From: a bacterium
GTDB lineage: Bacteria; Planctomycetota; J058; JAJDCP01
Assembly (NCBI GenBank): GCA_030428695.1
Contig: JAUIEM010000196.1
Span: 1-18,003, forward strand
Direction: 5' to 3'
DNA length: 18,003 nt
Shown here: in pieces, positions 14,809 through 18,003 of the stretch
Layout: every line of letters starts with the position of its first letter
How positions within the stretch are numbered: position 1 is the stretch's first letter
Position numbers and translations under genes: made by a program
The notes under the pieces: model-generated
What the model saw: only the letters and a program-made list of their open reading frames with translations
Databases searched by the model: none
Told to the model about the DNA's origin: nothing

Positions 14809-15636
14809 TTACCGGCGATGAGACATGAACATCAGGAAGAGGAAGAACCCAAAGATCACCTTCCAGTACACCATCACCAGGACGACCGTGACCAGTGCAA
14901 GCAACGACCAGAAGATTGGGTTGGCTGGTCCCCGTGGCGGGAAACACCGCGAGCAGGAAAGATATCCTCGGGAGATGGCATCATCGCGGCCGACAGGAAT
15001 GTAGCCAAGGTGGCATCCACGCCAATGATAGCACTTTCCAGTTGCTGTCACATAGACTGTTGGGTTGTCGGGCAGTGGATAGAATGGTGGCCAAATACTA
15101 AGTGGTCTGTCTCGACGATGCTGCATCGTTGTCGTCGAGGACCGTGCGTCAGTTTCCAGATTCGGGTCGGGCTCCGGCTCCGGCTCCGGCTCGACGTTCC
15201 ACTCGGTCCGCCCCACGAGAGGCACTACAGCCTCTCGCATGCGCTCAACCATCCTCCGGTCTTCTCTCACTTCTCCAGCGCCAGCGTGGTTCAAGGCACC
15301 ACTTTCGCGTTGCGCCGTTTCGTGATCAGCCTCAAGGCGATCCGCGTCGGTGCGCCTCCGATCCGCGAGCGTCCAAACCTCATGAAGATCTGGCTCATTC
15401 AGCTCTTCTAGCTCTAGTGAATGCGCCTGCTCTAGCTCAGGAAGCCCCTCGTGCAGAGCCTCGGCTTGTTGAGCTCGGCGACGCTCCTCTGCCCGCACCG
15501 CGCGCGTACAGTCAAGTGCATGTCGGGCCTTTGCGCGCAGAAGAGAGCGCCTATGCCTACCCGCGAGCCGCTCTTCTTCCTCGGCCCTTCGGATCCGCTG
15601 ACGCTCCGCACGAACCCAGTCTTCCTGCTCTCCCAC
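14809..15636 (-). CDS. Hypothetical protein: charged coiled coil, Cys/His metal-site-like motif, C-terminal membrane anchor
   Basis: The 275-aa protein starts at a GTG (15636) preceded by GAGGTGG. Residues 1-135 are highly charged Arg/Glu/Ala helix, probably coiled coil. An EPEPEPEPDPN hinge lies at 149-159. Residues 193-235 form a compact motif, VYVTATGKCYHWRGC...ISRGYLSCSRCFPP (Cys202, His204, Cys208, Cys228, Cys231). It resembles the 'TG..YH..GC..........A...GY.PC..C' metal-binding element appended to some secreted nucleases and other proteins. Residues 239-271 are hydrophobic (one or two membrane passes) and the protein ends SHRR. I infer a tail-anchored membrane protein with most of the chain in the cytoplasm. 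Codon use is less GC-biased than in the genes to the left. Function is unknown. Confidence 0.75.
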   Translation of the reverse strand: MGEQEDWVRAERQRIRRAEEEERLAGRHRRSLLRAKARHALDCTRAVRAEERRRAQQAEALHEGLPELEQAHSLELEELNEPDLHEVWTLADRRRTDADRLEADHETAQRESGALNHAGAGEVREDRRMVERMREAVVPLVGRTEWNVEPEPEPEPDPNLETDARSSTTTMQHRRDRPLSIWPPFYPLPDNPTVYVTATGKCYHWRGCHLGYIPVGRDDAISRGYLSCSRCFPPRGPANPIFWSLLALVTVVLVMVYWKVIFGFFLFLMFMSHRR

Positions 15637-15777
15637 TTCACCACCTCAACGGCTCTGGTTGATGGTAGACGGGTAGGCGCGATTGGGCAACTACCGGAGC
15701 CAAACAATCAGCCAGCCAGAGGCCTCGAGCTCGGCTGACACGGTGCCCTCGAGCGACCTCCTTGTCGGCTAGGCTAG

Positions 15778-16059
15778 CTAGGCGTTTGCGATTTGGCTGG
15801 GGTCAATCCCGACGCGATTCAAATTGAAGTTTCGCACGTGCCCGCAGTGTCGACACATGATGCTAACACAGACCATTCCCGTGGTGGTCAGTGCTCTGCT
15901 CCTTGGGTCAACAGGTGGGCCAAGAAATGCAAGGTAGGGAACGACGGTGAAATCGTCAGTGCTACATGACGGGCACACATTCGCGCCACTTGAGCTCAAG
16001 AAGCCCTTGATGATGCGAGTCTGCTCAACATCGAGTACGAATCTGTTATCTGCGCGCAT
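15778..16059 (-). CDS. Small zinc-ribbon protein, function unknown
   Basis: The 93-aa protein has two CxxC knuckles, CPSC (29-32) and CRHC (69-72), about 37 residues apart, the latter in SIMCRHCGHVRNFNLN. This is the usual zinc-ribbon layout. GAGGAG precedes the ATG by 8 nt, a strong start. The middle part (PYLAFLGPPVDPRSRALTTT) may be a flexible loop. Small zinc ribbons often bind nucleic acid or act as adaptor subunits, but nothing here specifies a partner. It lies between two other low-GC-type genes on the same strand, 141 and 116 bp away, so a loose operon or independent transcription is possible. Confidence 0.8.
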   Translation of the reverse strand: MRADNRFVLDVEQTRIIKGFLSSSGANVCPSCSTDDFTVVPYLAFLGPPVDPRSRALTTTGMVCVSIMCRHCGHVRNFNLNRVGIDPSQIANA

Positions 16060-16088
16060 TCCCTATTCTCCTCATTAAAACAGCCTTG

Positions 16089-16135
16089 ACTCTTGGTGTG
16101 TCACCACTGGGCGCCGGACACGAGGGCTCAAGAGT
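16089..16135. repeat. Nested inverted repeat in the gap between two minus-strand genes
   Basis: ACTCTTG (16089-16095) pairs with CAAGAGT (16129-16135), and inside it GTGTC (16098-16102) pairs with GACAC (16117-16121). There is no T run. It may be a structured leader of the zinc-ribbon gene or a processing site. Low certainty that it is functional. Confidence 0.35.
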
Positions 16136-16175
16136 ACGTATGACGATATGACGCTTCATTTCACTGTGACAGCCT

Positions 16176-16817
16176 TCAGTTTGAGGCTCGCCGCCTTGCA
16201 AGCTCCTCTTCGACCCAAATCGAAAACTCGTCTAGGACGTGCGGCACAAACAGTCCCGGCTTGTCCCGCTTCAGCACAAGATCCTCGCCAGCGCGTAGAA
16301 AAGACTTCACAGTTGGCACCACCGCGAGCACGCGCTTCGGAGCGTGCCATTCGGCACAGACCTGATCGATCGCTGAGATGTACGTCTCTACTCCTGCGAG
16401 TAGCCCCAGCCCAGGGTCACCGAGTAGGGCGGTCCGTACGCCCAGCAGAGCACTCCGCAGTCGAATAAGACCATGGAGTGGATGGGCGGCAATCAGTTGC
16501 TCGACGTTTCTGATAGCGCTGCCAATGTCCCCAGCCGTCGCTCGCTCTCCGCCGGGATCGACCGAAATCATGGTGGCCCCGTGAGATCGCGCGTGGCGCA
16601 GCATCCCGAGCACGCGGTGCCAGCCATGCTCACGCGTGTAGCTCACTTCTCGCGGAGGCCGAACGGCCTGATGAAATCGCTCTACGGCAGCTTCTGTTGT
16701 GAACGCCAGAAGACACTTCCCTTCAGCCTGCTCGTGAAGCCACGGAACCCACGATCCCGATCTCTCCTCCTTGACCGTAAAGTGCATTTCTTCTGAAAAC
16801 GTCGCACAAAAACCCAT
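16176..16817 (-). CDS. Hypothetical protein with SseB-like features
   Basis: The 213-aa protein starts at the ATG of 16817, seven bases after GGAGG. An in-frame ATG at 16838 overlaps that site and is less likely. The first 90 residues show WVPWLHEQAEGKCLLAFTT, EAAVERFHQAV, HRVLGMLRHARSHGATMISVDPGG. This strand-helix-strand-'DPGG' pattern recalls the SseB N-terminal domain (a 'vFT...a...f' start and a 'g..ivvNPg' end), but the match is by eye. The second half is helical, with repeated Leu and Ala (IRLRSALLGVRTALLGDPGLGLLAGVETYI). No signal peptide or membrane segment is seen. It is first in a minus-strand series of three genes with atypical composition. SseB-like proteins are often adaptors or effectors of poorly known function, so I assign no role. 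Confidence 0.75.
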   Translation of the reverse strand: MGFCATFSEEMHFTVKEERSGSWVPWLHEQAEGKCLLAFTTEAAVERFHQAVRPPREVSYTREHGWHRVLGMLRHARSHGATMISVDPGGERATAGDIGSAIRNVEQLIAAHPLHGLIRLRSALLGVRTALLGDPGLGLLAGVETYISAIDQVCAEWHAPKRVLAVVPTVKSFLRAGEDLVLKRDKPGLFVPHVLDEFSIWVEEELARRRASN

Positions 16818-17049
16818 CGCTGATCCTCCAGCCTCCACTCGCCCCGAGCGCCCACACTCTACCCGCCCTCTCCGTCAGAAAATGAACACTCACAGAAAAA
16901 TGTCTGCAATACGAGAGAGGTCGCCCGCGAAGCCGCGACCTGTGCAAGAAGAAAGCCTGTCGAAGACCCGGGTTCGGACGCCCAGCTTGCCAACGCCGTC
17001 TTGCGGCTAAGCCCTCCGGCCTGGCACGTCGCTTGCCCCCATCTCCTTT
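16818..17049. other. Intergenic region between the SseB-like gene and the insertion sequence
   Basis: This segment holds a 7-bp hairpin (AGGTCGC at 16918-16924 with GCGACCT at 16935-16941) and should carry the minus-strand promoter of the gene at 16817, but I find no convincing hexamer pair. No tRNA or coding frame is seen. Confidence 0.5.
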
Positions 17050-17071
17050 GTAACCGTCCGGTGAGCCCGGG
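17050..17071 (+). repeat. Probable left terminal inverted repeat of the IS66-family element
   Basis: The sequence starts GTAACCGTCCGGTGAGCCC, close to the GTAAGCG.CCGGTGA-type ends I know for this family. The inner limit is approximate because the right repeat is not in view. Confidence 0.6.
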
Positions 17072-17074
17072 CCT

Positions 17075-17121
17075 GATGTCCTCCGCCTTCGCGCGCAGAA
17101 TGTGCGCGAAAGGAGGACGTC
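17075..17121 (+). promoter_or_regulatory. Long hairpin sequestering the tnpA ribosome-binding site
   Basis: Ten base pairs (17075-17084 with 17112-17121, one G-T wobble) are followed by a 3x1 internal loop, ten more pairs (17088-17097 with 17101-17110, one wobble) and a GAA loop. The AAAGGAGG Shine-Dalgarno sequence (17109-17116) lies in the 3' arm, 8 nt before the tnpA ATG. Such stems at insertion-sequence ends are known to block translation from impinging transcripts. That role here is inferred. Confidence 0.65.
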
Positions 17122-17124
17122 GTC

Positions 17125-17472
17125 ATGAAGAGATCGACGAAGGACGAGACGGAGAGACGCTACCGGAAGCTGCTTGCCCAGCAGCAGCGGAGCGGCCTGT
17201 CGTTGCGGATGTTCGCGAAGAGGTGTGGGATCCCTTCGGGGACGTTGAGCTACTGGAAGCACCAGCTGAAGAAGAGGGATGCCGAGCGGGCTCGCGAGCG
17301 AGCCAATAGCCAGCCGACGTTCCTCCCGGTCAAGGTGCTTCCGCTGGAGGCGCCGCCGGTCGGGAGGGTGAGCTACGAGCTCGTCGTAGGCCAGAACTGC
17401 GTCCTACGCCTTCCGAGGGACTTCGAGGTGGGTCGCATCGCCGCGCTGCTCAAGGAGGTGGCGGGATGCTGA
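17125..17472 (+). CDS. tnpA: IS66-family TnpA accessory protein
   Basis: The 115-aa protein begins with a basic helix-turn-helix region: YRKLLAQQQRSGLSLRMFAKRCGIPSGTLSYWKHQLKK (about 12-50). The 'sG.S...fc...gi...tl..W' pattern is typical of the IS66 OrfA/TnpA family. A linker follows, then a beta-rich end, PVKVLPLE..., YELVVGQNCVLRLPRDFEVGRIAALLKEV, which also fits the family ('G..l.vp..fd...l..ll..l'). It is required with TnpB and TnpC for IS66 transposition and probably binds DNA. AAAGGAGG precedes the ATG but is folded into a hairpin. The stop overlaps tnpB by 7 nt. Confidence 0.88.
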   Translation: MKRSTKDETERRYRKLLAQQQRSGLSLRMFAKRCGIPSGTLSYWKHQLKKRDAERARERANSQPTFLPVKVLPLEAPPVGRVSYELVVGQNCVLRLPRDFEVGRIAALLKEVAGC

Positions 17473-17864
17473 CCTTCGCCGCGACGATCAAGGTCTATCT
17501 GGCATTGGGCGCGACGGACATGCGGAAGTCCTTCGATGGCCTGGCGGGGTCCGTCCGCAGCCTGCTTGCGGAGGATCCGCTCTCGGGTCACCTGTTCGCC
17601 TTCTGCAACCGCCGGCGGAACATGGTGAAGATCATCTACTGGGACGGAGCCGGGTTCTGGCTCGTGGCGAAGCGGCTCGCGCGTGGCACCTTTGCCTGGC
17701 CGTCGCCGCAGCACGACCAGCCCAGCCTCGAGCTGCGCCCTGATCAACTCAGCGCGCTGCTCGGCGGGGTAGATTTGGAGAAGACCACGTGGCAACCCTG
17801 GTGGCGGAGCTCCGCTGGCGAGAGCCCACAGCTCCCGGCCCCGCCAGCGCTCACTGCCGGCTGA
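17466..17864 (+). CDS. tnpB: IS66-family TnpB (IS66 Orf2) accessory protein
   Basis: The 132-aa protein carries the strongest IS66 Orf2 signatures: VYLALGATDMRKSFDGLAG, DPLSGHLFAFCNRRRNMVKIIYWDGAGFWLVAKRLARGTFAWP and LELRPDQLSALLGGVDLEK. It is intact over the usual core of about 110 residues. The last 25 residues (after WQPWWR) look like a loose extension. Its start overlaps the tnpA end, so translation is probably coupled. In complete elements the DDE transposase tnpC follows within a few tens of bases. None of the three forward frames in the 139 bp that remain looks like a TnpC N-terminus, so the element may be incomplete or rearranged. Confidence 0.9.
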   Translation: MLTFAATIKVYLALGATDMRKSFDGLAGSVRSLLAEDPLSGHLFAFCNRRRNMVKIIYWDGAGFWLVAKRLARGTFAWPSPQHDQPSLELRPDQLSALLGGVDLEKTTWQPWWRSSAGESPQLPAPPALTAG

Positions 17865-17870
17865 CGGAGC

Positions 17871-18003
17871 CTATCCCGGAGCGGCCGGCTGTTCGGCAGG
17901 GGGTTGCTCGTCGCTCGCTTCGGTGGGGCCGCGGGCGAGTTTCCAGCGGCGTGGAGTGAGGCTGGCGGCACACCCGGGATCCTCTGCGATGCGCGGGATC
18001 ACA
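17871..18003 (-). CDS. Possible 3' end of an unidentified minus-strand gene entering from the right edge
   Basis: A minus-strand frame open from the window edge ends at TAG (17873-17871), 6 bases past the tnpB stop. It reads RIAEDPGCAASLTPRRWKLA, then RGPTEASDEQPPAEQPAAPG. The PGCAASLTPRRWKLARGP portion looks protein-like, followed by a Glu/Pro/Ala tail. At 44 codons, and with other frames also open in this GC-rich stretch, it could be chance. If real, it would sit where tnpC is expected. Confidence 0.3.
   Translation of the reverse strand, partial: VIPRIAEDPGCAASLTPRRWKLARGPTEASDEQPPAEQPAAPG

Larger units (their letters stand above)
17050..18003 (+). mobile_element. IS66-family insertion sequence, left part
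   Basis: The left end is placed at GTAACCGTCCGGTGAGCCC (from 17050), which has the GTAA start typical of IS66-family inverted repeats. tnpA and tnpB follow in the canonical order, with a 7-nt overlap. The bases before it (TCTCCTTT, 17042-17049) would be the 8-bp target duplication if the right end shows the same sequence. The right end and tnpC are not identified in the window. Confidence 0.75.

Noticed and set aside
16918..16941. tRNA gene or intrinsic terminator at the 7-bp hairpin
   Set aside because: It lacks the other tRNA arms and has no T run adjoining the stem on either strand.

Overview
This is a very GC-rich bacterial window. Dense GC-ending codons, many lipoprotein signal peptides, a He_PIG/PD40-type surface lipoprotein and a C39-ABC export locus suggest an uncultured high-GC Gram-negative-type bacterium (Myxococcota-, Planctomycetota- or similar). 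I cannot fix the phylum. Several spurious antisense reading frames of 1 kb or more arise simply from the base composition.

Region 1 (1-3500): a minus-strand lipoprotein of at least 978 codons runs off the left edge. It has six Ig-like (He_PIG-type) repeats followed by a TolB/PD40-type beta-propeller. Upstream of it lies a non-coding stretch with a strong minus-strand intrinsic terminator (3114-3148) and no obvious gene feeding it, so it may end a small RNA.

Region 2 (3500-14307): the core of the window, which looks like a peptide-export locus. In order it holds an MpaB/DUF2236-type oxygenase (+), an HlyD-type membrane-fusion protein (+), a 569-aa lipoprotein with a Tyr/Asn/Arg-rich tail (-), a 25-aa peptide gene with an excellent ribosome-binding site (-), and a thioredoxin-fold lipoprotein with WCGPC (+). 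These are followed by two ABC exporters: the first has an intact C39 peptidase triad, and the second has a degenerate protease-like N-terminus and stops right after the H-loop. A PqqD-like (RRE-fold) protein and a family-2 glycosyltransferase end the run. The two ABC genes overlap by 8 nt, and pqqD/GT2 overlap as ATGA. The parts (candidate precursor, RRE-type peptide binder, C39 exporter, MFP) resemble a RiPP-type or NHLM-like export system, but no recognisable radical SAM, LanM or cyclodehydratase enzyme is present. Several genes share TANACT-like -10 boxes 25-40 nt before the start codon.

Region 3 (14308-17049): an accessory stretch. It opens with 8-bp CGCAGAGN repeats and a 74-bp tandem duplication. 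Three minus-strand genes of visibly lower GC follow: a coiled-coil/Cys-His/membrane-anchored protein, a small zinc-ribbon protein and a protein with SseB-like features.

Region 4 (17050-18003): the left part of an IS66-family insertion sequence with a GTAA-type inverted repeat, tnpA and tnpB. A hairpin of about 20 bp buries the tnpA Shine-Dalgarno sequence. No tnpC start is visible. A minus-strand reading frame enters from the right edge and ends just after tnpB.
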